Notes: generated from the letters alone by a model not told the origin. A stretch of DNA of 64,000 nucleotides from JBNJFY01 sp051747265 (GCA_051747265.1 JBNJFY010000001.1:868001-932000), one strand, 5' to 3'. Numbered from the stretch's first letter, positions 35,507 to 44,978 are shown. Made by a program: numbers and translations.

Positions 35507-35725
35507 TTACACTCTGTAATCGAAGTTATTTCCGCGCGCATCCGGATTTTCCGTGCGTTGATTACCGGATGACATATACAATTCCAATTTCTTGTTGCTG
35601 CCTTTGGGGAACTGATCAGAAATCATTTTCTGCTCATCTTTGGACAGCTGTGCGGTCGTTTGCACCGACTGTGAACTTCGCGCCGGCGCCGTTGAATTAT
35701 TAAGTCCTATGCCTTGAATATTCAT
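35507..35725 (-). CDS. Small uncharacterised flagellar-operon protein (72 aa)
   Basis: I do not recognise a family. The 72 residues have a Ser/Gln-rich N-terminus, a central LSKDEQKMISDQFPKGSNKK and a polar C-terminus. No membrane segment or signal is seen. It sits between flgC and fliE, 30 and 37 bases from them, on the same strand, so it is probably co-transcribed. A rod or export accessory role is a guess from position; its length and composition would also suit a FlgM-like or adaptor peptide. Confidence 0.6.
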   Translation of the reverse strand: MNIQGIGLNNSTAPARSSQSVQTTAQLSKDEQKMISDQFPKGSNKKLELYMSSGNQRTENPDARGNNFDYRV

Positions 35726-35755
35726 AACGTCTAATCGCTGTTAATTTACCGGTTA

Positions 35756-36265
35756 CTAAATTTGTAAAGCCTGTTTGATGACATCTTTTTCCGCTTCCAC
35801 CACAGATAGGTTTGCTTCATAAAGCCGGTTGGCGCTAACCATACGGGTCATTTCTTCTACCAGATCCAAATCAGGGTATTTGACCATCCCATTCTCATCA
35901 GCGTCGGGATGTGAAGGGTCATACTCGTAGCGATATCGATCCACCTCGGCCACTTCGTCATTCGGGCCCAGACTCTGGGGGCCATCCTCTCGCAATCCAT
36001 AACGGGTATTGCGATCGTTCTCCATATGCTCCATACGAGTTTGTCGCATTCGCATGCGTGACCGCTGCATAGCTTCACTAAAACCGCCACCCCGCTTCGA
36101 CTGGGACAACACCAGTTCCTTGGGCTTATAGGGGCCATCTTCGCCCTCTACCCGTGTGGTATTGGCATTGGCAATATTCTCGGAGCTCACCTGCAATTGT
36201 CGACGTTGCACAGCCATGCCTTTCCCGGCCGTCTTAAATACTGAAAACAATCGATCAACCTGCAT
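35756..36265 (-). CDS. flgC: Flagellar proximal rod protein FlgC
   Basis: A 169-residue rod protein. The N-terminus has the rod motif VSSENIANANTTR, and the C-terminus has DLVEEMTRMVSANRLYEANLS, which forms the D0 helix. The middle (about 60-115) is longer and more charged than in the usual 135-140 residue FlgC. It follows flgB by 36 bases. Confidence 0.93.
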   Translation of the reverse strand: MQVDRLFSVFKTAGKGMAVQRRQLQVSSENIANANTTRVEGEDGPYKPKELVLSQSKRGGGFSEAMQRSRMRMRQTRMEHMENDRNTRYGLREDGPQSLGPNDEVAEVDRYRYEYDPSHPDADENGMVKYPDLDLVEEMTRMVSANRLYEANLSVVEAEKDVIKQALQI

Positions 36266-36301
36266 AATGCCTGTCTTTAGTTTCTGTTACTGCCTGTTAG
36301 A

Positions 36302-36646
36302 TTATCCGCGTCCTTCGCGAATGGCTTGACGGAGCAACCCAAATGAGTGCCGTACCGACTTACTTACCGTGCGAAAGCGTAATTGATTATCGGCCATCTC
36401 CATAAGCTCATCTTCTAATATCGGCTTGGCGTCCGTTTCCCTCACCTCAGCTTCTACCTTGTCCATATTATTAGACAAGCCCATCTCCTGGGCTTCTTTC
36501 AATTTATCCTCAAAGGAGACCTCTAATCGCTTATAGCCGGGGGTATCAATATTAGATACATTAGAAGCAATGGATTTTTGTCTCATTGCATAGGCGTCCA
36601 TCGCCTTCTCTAATAGCCTGGAATGCTGTGTGTCAATGAGTTTCAT
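36302..36646 (-). CDS. flgB: Flagellar proximal rod protein FlgB
   Basis: A 114-residue rod protein starting with the helix LLEKAMDAYAMRQKSIASNV followed by SNIDTPGYKR, the FlgB signature. It is the first gene of the string of flagellar genes that runs to fliR. The promoter should lie in the 196-base gap to the divergent histidine kinase gene. Confidence 0.94.
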   Translation of the reverse strand: MKLIDTQHSRLLEKAMDAYAMRQKSIASNVSNIDTPGYKRLEVSFEDKLKEAQEMGLSNNMDKVEAEVRETDAKPILEDELMEMADNQLRFRTVSKSVRHSFGLLRQAIREGRG

Positions 36647-36688
36647 AATTCATTCAATTCGTGAAATACTTCTTGCGCTCCATAGTAA

Positions 36689-36704
36689 CTCAATGAATAT
36701 GCCA
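36689..36704 (-). promoter_or_regulatory. Possible sigma-54-like promoter of the flagellar string
   Basis: TGGCATATTCATTGAG on the minus strand resembles the -24/-12 pattern TGGCAC-N5-TTGCA, with GG in place but TTGA where TTGC is expected. It lies about 43 bases before the flgB start, a suitable distance. The match is imperfect and could be chance. The nearby NtrB-like kinase makes sigma-54 control plausible. Confidence 0.25.
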
Positions 36705-36842
36705 ATCGGGGTATCCGGCTTAATAGCTTACATTGGCAGCAACAACGGTTAGCGGCAAGGCAGTTTTTTCCGTACCCGGTCTTGCTTTTTCCTATGTCCC
36801 CTTATTGCACCATCTCAACGATTCAACTACCTTTTATGCGTT

Positions 36843-37775
36843 ATGGACACTCAACCTACACCGTTTATTTGGCTGGACGCTATTCCCTCAGCATGCCTTG
36901 TTCAAGACATGGAATCCGATCGGGTTATCTATGCTAACGCGGCAGCAATACAAGAATTGAAGCTTCCCAAAACACCACTGCCCTCCCAGTTGGTTTCGGA
37001 TTTATTTCGTATCGATTCGAAACGGGCTAGTGGTATATGGCGACGCAATGGGAGGCGGTATCGCATCCACGAGCAACGCATTGACTGGGGAGGAAACAGT
37101 TACAAGCAATTATTAATCACCCACCTCGCGCCAGCTATTTCTGAAAAACAGCTACAGGATGCCCAACGGATGGCCCAAGTATTGGTCCACCGGCTTCGAT
37201 CTCCATTAAATGGGGTAATCGGCTTTGCGGATATGTTACAACACGCGGATTCCGCGGATGATACCGACGCGGAATGGAGCTCCCTTACCAAAGGACTGTA
37301 TACCATACGTGATTTATTGGATGAATTAGATCGGTTTACCCAACCCATCGATCCACAAGAAGATCACCTTAACGTCATGAATCTAGTTGATGAGGTATTG
37401 GCTGATTTACCCAGCGACCTACGCCGATCTATTGATATTGAAACGCTTAGTACGCCTTCTGAGATGAAAGGAGATCCATTGTTTTTTCGATTTATTATCA
37501 ACGAGTTACTAGCCAATGCTCTTGAGGCCAATGAAGATGAATTAGACAGTATCTCTATTCAGCTTGCTACATCGGAGATAAAAGTGCGAAACAGTGGGGG
37601 GCATCTCTCTCAATTGCAACGTAAACAACTCTTCCAACCTTTTTTCACCACCAAAGCGCGTCACCTGGGTTTGGGGCTTGCCCAAGCTTGGCGATATGCA
37701 CACACACTTGGGTGGGATCTATATTATGAAGATAGTTCCGGTGGATCCGAACATACCTTCGTTTTACGCTGGTAG
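36843..37775 (+). CDS. PAS-containing sensor histidine kinase, divergent from flgB
   Basis: A 310-residue soluble kinase. A PAS-like domain (about 8-95, AIPSACLVQDMESDRVIYAN) is followed by the H-box VHRLRSPLNGVIGFAD with the phospho-accepting H116. The ATPase domain has the N-box NELLANALEAN and a G-box FTTKARHLGLGLAQAW. No membrane segments are seen, so it senses a cytoplasmic signal. The layout resembles FlrB/AtoS/NtrB kinases that pair with sigma-54 activators. No response regulator is adjacent. Its divergent position suggests control of flagellar genes, by inference only. Confidence 0.82.
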   Translation: MDTQPTPFIWLDAIPSACLVQDMESDRVIYANAAAIQELKLPKTPLPSQLVSDLFRIDSKRASGIWRRNGRRYRIHEQRIDWGGNSYKQLLITHLAPAISEKQLQDAQRMAQVLVHRLRSPLNGVIGFADMLQHADSADDTDAEWSSLTKGLYTIRDLLDELDRFTQPIDPQEDHLNVMNLVDEVLADLPSDLRRSIDIETLSTPSEMKGDPLFFRFIINELLANALEANEDELDSISIQLATSEIKVRNSGGHLSQLQRKQLFQPFFTTKARHLGLGLAQAWRYAHTLGWDLYYEDSSGGSEHTFVLRW

Positions 37776-37897
37776 CACAACCGATCGGCGTATCTGGAAG
37801 TTGCTTGACCGGTGCTGAGCTGAAACCTTCAAAAAAAGCACCTAAGTGACCATCCAGAACAAGCCCGATGCTGTTATAAGTGACTTAAATCTTCATT

Positions 37898-38038
37898 ATG
37901 GATGAAATTCAGTCCTCTCGTGATGCGGCCAAAAGGGTAGTGGGAGCTTACGGTAATGCTATTGTGACGTCAAAAAAGTTTGATCACTCTGGTATCACCG
38001 GTATCTCGATATTCAGTCGCCCCGAACATTGCAGATAA
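37898..38038 (+). CDS. Possible 46-aa small protein
   Basis: A short open frame starting MDEIQSSRDAAKRVVG and ending SRPEHCR. It is the only plausible gene in the 295 bases between the histidine kinase and the 205-residue gene. No family is recognised and coding status is doubtful. The rest of this gap shows no clear terminator or RNA. Confidence 0.2.
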   Translation: MDEIQSSRDAAKRVVGAYGNAIVTSKKFDHSGITGISIFSRPEHCR

Positions 38039-38070
38039 GGCCCCATAGCATCGCTGGTGGGGAGCTTCTC

Positions 38071-38688
38071 CTAAAATAGGGAAGCTTGTTGAGCATCCTT
38101 CGAAGCCTGCTGAGCTGGTTTCTCCGCCTCTTTTTTCTCAGAGCTAACGGTTCCCTCTGTCGTGGCCGAATCACTGGACGAAAGTTGCCGTTGTTCAATC
38201 ATCTTGGCTGAAAATGCTCGCCCATACATGCGTCGCGATAAACCATTCAAGGCCCTACGTCCCTCGGCGGTGATCATCAGTTCATTTTTATGTTCGCCTT
38301 CCAACAGGCCAAACTGTTTTAAATCATTGATGATCATAAAGGCAAATTGGGGAATGGTCCCTGAGTGCTGTTCAACATAAGAACGATCGAAATGCGTTTG
38401 GTTTCCCTCTACTTTGGTTAGTCCCAATATAGTAAACTCAATAGCTGTCAACGGGTATCCATTGGCCTCTTCAGTCAGTAGTTGATCCCAAGCCTCTTGG
38501 CTGTAGTACAATCCGAACCACCATTTAGCTTTGCGGATCAACTGGTGAGTCAAAGCGCATCCAAAATACTCCCCCGCTGGCGCTTCAACCGGTTCACCCC
38601 GTTTTCGGTACATTGATACCAACGTCGCCAAATCCAACTCTTGCACATTGGATGGATACGTAAATATTGGTTTCCCCGTACTCTTCAT
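38071..38688 (-). CDS. Uncharacterised protein with winged-helix-like part
   Basis: A 205-residue soluble protein. Residues about 80-150 (AIEFTILGLTKVEGN, IINDLKQFGLLEG, LMITAEGRRALNGL) look like a winged helix. The tail (about 165-205) is low-complexity, rich in S, E, K, A and Q. I do not recognise the family. It follows topA by 33 bases on the same strand and is probably co-transcribed. A DNA-related role would suit the fold and the neighbour, but is not shown. Confidence 0.6.
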   Translation of the reverse strand: MKSTGKPIFTYPSNVQELDLATLVSMYRKRGEPVEAPAGEYFGCALTHQLIRKAKWWFGLYYSQEAWDQLLTEEANGYPLTAIEFTILGLTKVEGNQTHFDRSYVEQHSGTIPQFAFMIINDLKQFGLLEGEHKNELMITAEGRRALNGLSRRMYGRAFSAKMIEQRQLSSSDSATTEGTVSSEKKEAEKPAQQASKDAQQASLF

Positions 38689-38721
38689 CAGCGTTTAGTT
38701 ACTCTGAATGATTCGAAACGT

Positions 38722-41286
38722 TTATTTCTTTTTACGGCCTTTTTTGCTCTTTTCCGCATATAACTCGACCGCCTTTTCCATAGTGACTTTTTCCGGATCG
38801 ACATCATCGGGCAGGCTAATATTTTTCCTACCCACCTTAATGTAGGGGCCATATCGCCCATCCATCACTCGAACAGACTTTCCATTTTCCGGATGTTTAC
38901 CCAAGTCTTTAATCTCAGATCGACTGCCTTTTTTCTTTTGCTTGAGCAGCTCCAGTGCCCGATCCAATCCAATTTCCAGCACGCTTTCTGATTTAGGTAA
39001 CGACTTGAAATTGCCATCATGGACAACATAAGGACCATAGCGCCCCACTCCGGCCCGTACATCTTTTCCGGTTTCCGGATGTTGACCTAAGAGACGGGGT
39101 AGTTCTAACAATTTTAGCGCTAGCTCAAAATCTACATCGGCCGGCTTCATACCTTTCAGTAAAGATACCCGCTTAGGCTTTTTCTTATCTTCACCTTGAT
39201 CACCCAGTTGCACATAAGGCCCGTATCGACCGCTCAATACATACACCGGCTTCCCCGTCTCCGGATCATTACCCAGTGATTGCGGGCCTTCTTTTTCGCT
39301 CTTCAGCAATTCCTTTAATTTGTCGATAGTAATATCGCTGGGTTTCATATCCACCGGCAGAGAGGCCGTTACTTCCTCATCGCCTTCTTTGGCTTTGATA
39401 TAGGGCCCATACCGACCTACCAAAACTTCAATTCCGTTTAACCCCTCCAGGGGCAGATTCAGTTTTTTGGCATCTTGAGGATCAATTTTGTCCTCTTGTT
39501 CCTCAACTTTGGTTTCAATGCCATTTTTGCCTTTATAGTAAGAACCCAGGTACTGCTTGGGGTCTTCTTCGCCATGAGCAATTTTATCCAACCGTGCTTC
39601 CAGCTCAGAGGTAAAGTCACTATCCACCAGATCAGGGAAGTAGGATTCCAAAAGCTCGGTTACTGCAAATGCCGTGAAGGTGGGAACCAATGAGTTGCTA
39701 ATCGATTCAGCGTACCCCCGATCTTGAATGGTGCTGATAATGGTTGCGTAAGTACTGGGTCGACCAATGCCCCGATTTTCTAACTCTTTGACCAGGGTCG
39801 CCTCCGTATACCGTGCCGGGGGCTTGGTTTCGTGGTCTTTGGCTTCCAGTTCATGCAAAGAAATTTGATCGCCTACAGATAGATCCGGCAGCGGATTTTC
39901 CTGATTTTCCAGCGCCGCCTCTGGATCGTCGGACCCCTCCACGTACGCTAAAAAGAAACCGGGAAACAGAATCTTTTTCCCGTTGGCCTTAAACTCCGCG
40001 CGGGTGTCAGCAGCTTTGGCCTCGATGGTCACATTGGTAAATTCCAGTTCCGCCGATGCCATCTGAGTAGCCACTGTTCGTTTCCAAATCAGATCGTACA
40101 ATTTGTATTCAGGTCCACGTAAGCCCAAACTATTGGGGTGTCGAAAAAACGAACCGGCCGGACGAATTGCTTCGTGTGCTTCCTGAGCGCCTTTTTGCTT
40201 CTTCTTACCGTAATTGCGTGCCGATTTATATAAATACTCTTTACCGTATTGTTCTTCCACCGCGTTGCGCGCCGCATTGATAGCCTGTCCTGATAGATTG
40301 TATGAATCGGTACGCATGTACGTGATGTACCCATTTTCGTAGAGGCTTTGCGCTACCCGCATAGTAGTACGAGCCGGATACCCAAATTTACGGTTGGCTT
40401 CTTGCTGCAAAGTGGAAGTGGTAAATGGAGCGGAGGGATTGCGTTTTTTGCGATTGACCTTCACTTCTGAGACTTCCCAATCGGCCTTATCCAGCTGATC
40501 CCGTAATTTGCGGGCATCTTCATCCAGCAGCAGAACCACGTTATCGGGCTTTTTCAGCTTGCCGGTATTCTCATCAAAATCTTTCCCACTGGCTAACCGC
40601 TTACCATTGAGATGAGTCAGATCAGCGGGAAACTGCGTCTTATTGCCATCCGGCTTGGATACTTTGGCTTTCAGATCCCAGTATCGCGCGCTTTTGAATT
40701 TCATGCGTTCTCGTTCGCGCTCTACCAAAAATTCCACCGCAACCGATTGAACCCGCCCTGCGGAAAGACCCGGCGCAATTTTTTTCCACAACACCGGCGA
40801 AATCGTATATCCGGCCAGACGATCGATAATCCGTCGCGTTTCCTGGGCATTGACCAGATTCATGTCAATATCACGAAAGTTCTCTAAGGCATCTTTGATC
40901 GCCGAGTCCGTAATTTCATGAAAGACCATGCGCTTTACCGGCTTATCAGTATTCAGTACCTCTATCAAATGCCAGGATATGGCTTCCCCTTCCCGGTCTT
41001 CATCCGTAGCCAGAATTAGTTCATCACTTTCCTTCAGTAACTTCTTCAGACGCTTAACTACCTTCTTTTTGCCGGATGGGATCACATACAAGGGCTCAAA
41101 CCCCTCATCTACATTTACTCCTAAATTAGACCAAGATTCCTTCTTAAATTTTGCCGGAATTTCTTTGGCTGAAGCGGGAAGATCTCGAATATGGCCCATC
41201 GAAGAATCTACCTCGTACTCGTTCGACAAGAACTTTCGGATGGTCTTGGCTTTGGTGGGAGACTCAACGATGACAAGTGATTTCAT
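38722..41286 (-). CDS. topA: DNA topoisomerase I
   Basis: An 854-residue type IA topoisomerase that relaxes negative supercoils. The TOPRIM domain opens with SLVIVESPTKAKTIRKFL and has ATDEDREGEAISWHL. The catalytic tyrosine lies in GYITYMRTDSYNLS (second Y). The C-terminus has four repeats with the core (V/S/D)GRYGPY(I/V), in place of the cysteine zinc fingers of E. coli TopA; such repeats are usual in Bacteroidota-like lineages. Length fits that form. It lies 56 bases after the peroxiredoxin gene. Confidence 0.95.
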   Translation of the reverse strand: MKSLVIVESPTKAKTIRKFLSNEYEVDSSMGHIRDLPASAKEIPAKFKKESWSNLGVNVDEGFEPLYVIPSGKKKVVKRLKKLLKESDELILATDEDREGEAISWHLIEVLNTDKPVKRMVFHEITDSAIKDALENFRDIDMNLVNAQETRRIIDRLAGYTISPVLWKKIAPGLSAGRVQSVAVEFLVERERERMKFKSARYWDLKAKVSKPDGNKTQFPADLTHLNGKRLASGKDFDENTGKLKKPDNVVLLLDEDARKLRDQLDKADWEVSEVKVNRKKRNPSAPFTTSTLQQEANRKFGYPARTTMRVAQSLYENGYITYMRTDSYNLSGQAINAARNAVEEQYGKEYLYKSARNYGKKKQKGAQEAHEAIRPAGSFFRHPNSLGLRGPEYKLYDLIWKRTVATQMASAELEFTNVTIEAKAADTRAEFKANGKKILFPGFFLAYVEGSDDPEAALENQENPLPDLSVGDQISLHELEAKDHETKPPARYTEATLVKELENRGIGRPSTYATIISTIQDRGYAESISNSLVPTFTAFAVTELLESYFPDLVDSDFTSELEARLDKIAHGEEDPKQYLGSYYKGKNGIETKVEEQEDKIDPQDAKKLNLPLEGLNGIEVLVGRYGPYIKAKEGDEEVTASLPVDMKPSDITIDKLKELLKSEKEGPQSLGNDPETGKPVYVLSGRYGPYVQLGDQGEDKKKPKRVSLLKGMKPADVDFELALKLLELPRLLGQHPETGKDVRAGVGRYGPYVVHDGNFKSLPKSESVLEIGLDRALELLKQKKKGSRSEIKDLGKHPENGKSVRVMDGRYGPYIKVGRKNISLPDDVDPEKVTMEKAVELYAEKSKKGRKKK

Positions 41287-41342
41287 GCGTATGGCTTACC
41301 TAAAAATGTAAATGGAGATGTTATTGAACGATCAAAAGTGTG

Positions 41343-41819
41343 TTAATCTAAGGAATCGATGAGTTCTTTCAATTCCTCAGCGTGAGCCTTGGTATTAACT
41401 TTTTCTATAATACCCAATACCGTACCATCGGTATCCAGGATATACGCCGAACGGGTAGGCGCGTCGAAAGTATTGCCAAACATCTTTTTTTCGACAATAG
41501 AATCGGTTGCTTCTGCAAATTTATACTCGGGGTCGGAAACTAAAGTATATGAGATGCCTAATTTTTCTGCGTAATTCTTATGGGATCCACAAGTGTCTTT
41601 GCTAATGGCCACAATATTGTAGCCCCTCTCATCAAATTCAGCGGCATGCTCCGCCAAACTCTTATTTTGCCTATCACATCCCGAGGTATTGTTACGCATA
41701 TAGACGGATACAATGGTAGGGCGGGTCAGTAAATCCTCAAAGACGACTTCCTGTTCCTCCCCATCCTGTATCACCTCTAGTGTAAAATCCGTGTTGATCT
41801 TATCGCCAACCTCAACCAT
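41343..41819 (-). CDS. Thiol peroxidase of the BCP/PrxQ type
   Basis: A 158-residue peroxiredoxin. The peroxidatic cysteine is in NNTSGCDRQ (about 49), in place of the common TPGC, with the T-x-x-C spacing kept. KDTCGSHKNYAEKLG supplies a second cysteine near 78 that could resolve the disulfide. DAPTRSAYILDTDG is the conserved arginine region. It reduces peroxides with thioredoxin. It follows an ArsR regulator by 27 bases, which may control it. Confidence 0.82.
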   Translation of the reverse strand: MVEVGDKINTDFTLEVIQDGEEQEVVFEDLLTRPTIVSVYMRNNTSGCDRQNKSLAEHAAEFDERGYNIVAISKDTCGSHKNYAEKLGISYTLVSDPEYKFAEATDSIVEKKMFGNTFDAPTRSAYILDTDGTVLGIIEKVNTKAHAEELKELIDSLD

Positions 41820-41846
41820 AAATTTGGATACTCCCTAACTCGGCAG

Positions 41847-42173
41847 TTATTGCTGTTTAAGTGCTTCTCTTAGTGTTTCTGAATTCTCTTCCAGACTGTC
41901 GCATACTATATTGCACAATTGATAGATGCTATCATCCTCGATAAAGTAATAGACATGTAACCCTTCTTTACGACGATTAACCAGTCCATCATTCATCATA
42001 AGTGACAAGTGTTTGGAAATATTCGCTTGTCCGGCTCCTGTTTCCTCTACCAATTCTTGCACACATTTTTCTCCGTTTTTCAAGCAGTTTAAAATGCGCA
42101 AACGCATCGGCTCGCCTAACAGTTTGAACCGATAGGCTACGTGATCCAGTACTTCATCATTTAGTCGGTCCAT
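41847..42173 (-). CDS. ArsR-family transcriptional regulator
   Basis: A 108-residue winged-helix repressor. LGEPMRLRILNCLKNGEKC opens the domain, and AGQANISKHLSLMMNDGLV is the recognition helix and turn. The wing is RRKEGLHVYYFIED. Only one cysteine sits in the alpha-3 position (GEKCVQEL), so the classic metal pair of ArsR/SmtB is absent; thiol or redox sensing is possible. It is followed by the peroxiredoxin gene. Confidence 0.88.
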   Translation of the reverse strand: MDRLNDEVLDHVAYRFKLLGEPMRLRILNCLKNGEKCVQELVEETGAGQANISKHLSLMMNDGLVNRRKEGLHVYYFIEDDSIYQLCNIVCDSLEENSETLREALKQQ

Positions 42174-42304
42174 GATAAAACCTCGCTTAGTTAACTAAAC
42201 AGTTATTTACTTATATCATTATCTATTAACTGCCTTGTGCGTTCTTTATTACACTATTCGAGCATATCAACAAATTAGCGCTTCCCTGTCCAAAATTAAA
42301 ACTT

Positions 42305-42874
42305 CTATTCTTGCGCTTTTTCCCCTTGTTCCATCCAGCGTTGATAGTGCGTTAAGGCCGCAACAACCAGGGCGTGCCGTATGGTTCTATCATCTACCAA
42401 ATCAAAGATCTGATCGGCCGGATATTGATGAACCCGTATCTCTTCGTGAGGATCGGGTTCTGGTTCTTGAACCTGTTCACAACGAAGCGCCAAAAATGTG
42501 TACGTACGGTTCTTCATAATGGCCGGATTGGCTTCCACCATACCAATCTGCGACCACTGCGTAGTGGCAAGTCCGGTCTCTTCCCGCAATTCTCGCTGGG
42601 CAGCCTTCAATGCCGATTCGCCCGGATCAATCATCCCACCAGGAATTTCAGTCGTAATTTTCTCCATCCCGTGCCGATACTGATCAATTAAGATAATTTC
42701 ATTGCTATTGTTAATCGCTACAATATTTACCCAATCTGGCGTATCCACAACATAGAATGTACCTTCCAACCCAATGGGATGCTTGGATCGCCGTTTATAT
42801 AAATTAAATACCGGTGTCTCATATTCCTTATCTTCCCGGATAATACGCCAGGGTTGGGGATCTTGCTGAACCAT
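42305..42874 (-). CDS. Nudix hydrolase, ADP-ribose pyrophosphatase-like
   Basis: A 189-residue protein with a complete Nudix box, G-x5-E-x7-REL-x-EE-x-GL, in GGMIDPGESALKAAQRELRE and the next residues. The N-terminal NLYKRRSKHPIGLEGTFYVV and following VNIVAINN resemble ADP-ribose/ADP-sugar pyrophosphatases. It would clear nucleoside diphosphate derivatives. The substrate cannot be fixed from sequence. It is divergent from the AMP nucleosidase gene. Confidence 0.85.
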   Translation of the reverse strand: MVQQDPQPWRIIREDKEYETPVFNLYKRRSKHPIGLEGTFYVVDTPDWVNIVAINNSNEIILIDQYRHGMEKITTEIPGGMIDPGESALKAAQRELREETGLATTQWSQIGMVEANPAIMKNRTYTFLALRCEQVQEPEPDPHEEIRVHQYPADQIFDLVDDRTIRHALVVAALTHYQRWMEQGEKAQE

Positions 42875-42979
42875 AAGAATTTCTACTTGTTAGAGAGAGC
42901 GTTCCGAACCGCTACCCGAACTCACTGGGGTTTGAATATCATACAATACCACGAATATCAAGATTAAAGGCTTAACTTT

Positions 42980-44158
42980 ATGAATCCACGATTTGAATTC
43001 CAGAAACAAGAAGATATCTCACCCGATCATCTGGAAGAACGTATTGAGGAAGCCTGTAATTTAATGGAAGAAATATACGATTCGGGCTTTTATCCCAAAG
43101 TTGTGGTTAAGCGCACCTGGTCGAAGCACAATCCCATCATTACCGGCGAATTTGCCAAACCCCGTGCTTATCGCTGGTATCTATCGCGCGAATTAAGCAA
43201 GATGGCAAAAAAGGGAGCCGAGATAAAAATCCTGCCCTCTCGGGCAAAAATTTCGCTCAATGATCCTTCATTGTTGGAAAGTGTGGATGAAGACGATTGG
43301 GATTTTACGCAAAAGAAGTTATTCCTGTTCAGCGCGGAGCGTATTGAATTGTCGCTGAATCGGTTGGAACATTACACCGGAACCTCAGCCGAAGATTTCC
43401 AGCGCTATATCCTTTTCACCAACTATGATATGCACGTCGAGGTTTTTAAAGAGAAGTATCCCGATTGCGTGCAACCTAACCGCTCCGTCCAAATGCCCGC
43501 TTATCACCATAAACTGCCTGATAACAAAGGCATCACGTTGATTAATATTGGCGTTGGCCCCTCTAATGCCAAAACCATTACCGACCATGTAGCCGTATTA
43601 CGACCCGATATTATGATTATGGTAGGGCACTGCGGGGGTTTGCGCAATCACCAGGATATTGGCGATTTCGTTCTGGCCACCGGATTTATGCGCGATGATC
43701 GCGTGTTGGACGATAGCTTGCCACTGCCAGTACCCATTACCCCCAACTATTTACTCAATCTCTACCTTAAAGAAGTACTCGACAAGCATGATCTGAATTA
43801 TCGTCTGGGCACGGTCTTCACTACGGCCAACCGAAACTGGGAATTTTCAAAGAAAAGCGCCGTAGAGTTGATCCACACCAGTCGCAGTATCGCTGTGGAT
43901 ATGGAATCAGCTACCGTGGCCACCAATGGCTTTCGATATCGTATTCCCAATGCCACGTTACTATGCGTAAGTGATAAACCGTTACATGGTAAACCCAAGT
44001 TGAGTGATGAAGCCCAACACTTTTACCAGAATTCGAAAGAGATGCATCTAGAGATCGTAATGCAAGCCATCGAAATCAGTCAGCGACATAATCCCGATGG
44101 GCTGCCCAACGCTAGTATTCGGGCCTTTAATGAACCACTAATGGGGGGAACCGAATAA
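42980..44158 (+). CDS. amn: AMP nucleosidase
   Basis: A 392-residue protein with an N-terminal AMP nucleosidase domain and a C-terminal phosphorylase-like domain: NIGVGPSNAKTITDHVAVLR, MVGHCGGLRNHQDIGDFVLA and the DMESAT active-site stretch (VDMESATVATNGFR). It splits AMP into adenine and ribose 5-phosphate and helps control the adenylate pool. It is somewhat shorter than the E. coli enzyme (484). The neighbouring divergent Nudix hydrolase also acts on nucleotides. Confidence 0.88.
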   Translation: MNPRFEFQKQEDISPDHLEERIEEACNLMEEIYDSGFYPKVVVKRTWSKHNPIITGEFAKPRAYRWYLSRELSKMAKKGAEIKILPSRAKISLNDPSLLESVDEDDWDFTQKKLFLFSAERIELSLNRLEHYTGTSAEDFQRYILFTNYDMHVEVFKEKYPDCVQPNRSVQMPAYHHKLPDNKGITLINIGVGPSNAKTITDHVAVLRPDIMIMVGHCGGLRNHQDIGDFVLATGFMRDDRVLDDSLPLPVPITPNYLLNLYLKEVLDKHDLNYRLGTVFTTANRNWEFSKKSAVELIHTSRSIAVDMESATVATNGFRYRIPNATLLCVSDKPLHGKPKLSDEAQHFYQNSKEMHLEIVMQAIEISQRHNPDGLPNASIRAFNEPLMGGTE

Positions 44159-44232
44159 CCTATTTCAAAAAAATTTGTAAGGATTAGGGTTTTCAGGGCT
44201 CATGTATATAAAAAACAAGAGGACCCTGAATT

Positions 44233-44961
44233 ATGAATCACGTTGAAAACAACCATGTGTCTTTCCAAGCAGATGCGTATCTAAACCGGACCGTTAAAGA
44301 GATGAGTCCGGATCAGCAACCCCGCGAAAAGCTAGAAAAATATGGTGCCGATAGCTTATCCGATGCGGAACTGCTGGCCATTCTCCTGCGAACAGGCAGC
44401 GGCAAAATGAATGTCATACAGATGAGCGACGCTCTGCTAAATCATTTCGGAGGGTTGCGTAAAGTTGCTCGTAAAAACTGGAAACAGCTGACTGGTATCC
44501 CCGGTATCGGACGGGTCAAGGGTCTAACGTTATCCGCGGTTTTCGAACTGGCCCGGCGCATGCAATCAGCGACTCTTGGAGATGATCTCTCCATTACCTG
44601 CCCAGAGGATGCCAATGCTTACTTTGGGCCGCGCCTCCGCGATTTATCCAAGGAGGTCTTTGTGGTGGCTTTTCTGAATGCGGCCAAAGTGTTAACCGGA
44701 CATCAAAAGATAAGTTCAGGCGGGGCCACGGCTACCATTGTGGATCCTGCCGAAGTAATGCGTCAGGCTATGCTGAATGATGCCAATAGCATCATATTGC
44801 TGCACAACCATCCCTCTGGTCACGCTAAAGCATCCAAAGCGGATATTAAATTGACCAAACGTATTGCCGAATCAGGTAAGTTGCTGGGCATTCCGGTGGA
44901 TGATCATATCATTATTGCCGACCAAGACTTCGTAAGCCTGCGCGGTGAAGGATTGTTCTAA
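44233..44961 (+). CDS. radC: RadC family JAB-domain protein
   Basis: A 242-residue protein. The N-terminal helix-hairpin-helix region has LTGIPGIGRVKGLTLSAVFE. The C-terminal JAB/MPN domain has the metal motif HNHPSGHAKASKAD. Despite the old name, a DNA repair role is doubtful; the family resembles metallo-isopeptidases. It is 74 bases after amn on the same strand and is followed by a hairpin. Confidence 0.92.
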   Translation: MNHVENNHVSFQADAYLNRTVKEMSPDQQPREKLEKYGADSLSDAELLAILLRTGSGKMNVIQMSDALLNHFGGLRKVARKNWKQLTGIPGIGRVKGLTLSAVFELARRMQSATLGDDLSITCPEDANAYFGPRLRDLSKEVFVVAFLNAAKVLTGHQKISSGGATATIVDPAEVMRQAMLNDANSIILLHNHPSGHAKASKADIKLTKRIAESGKLLGIPVDDHIIIADQDFVSLRGEGLF

Positions 44962-44978
44962 CTTGAGCATCAGAGGTG

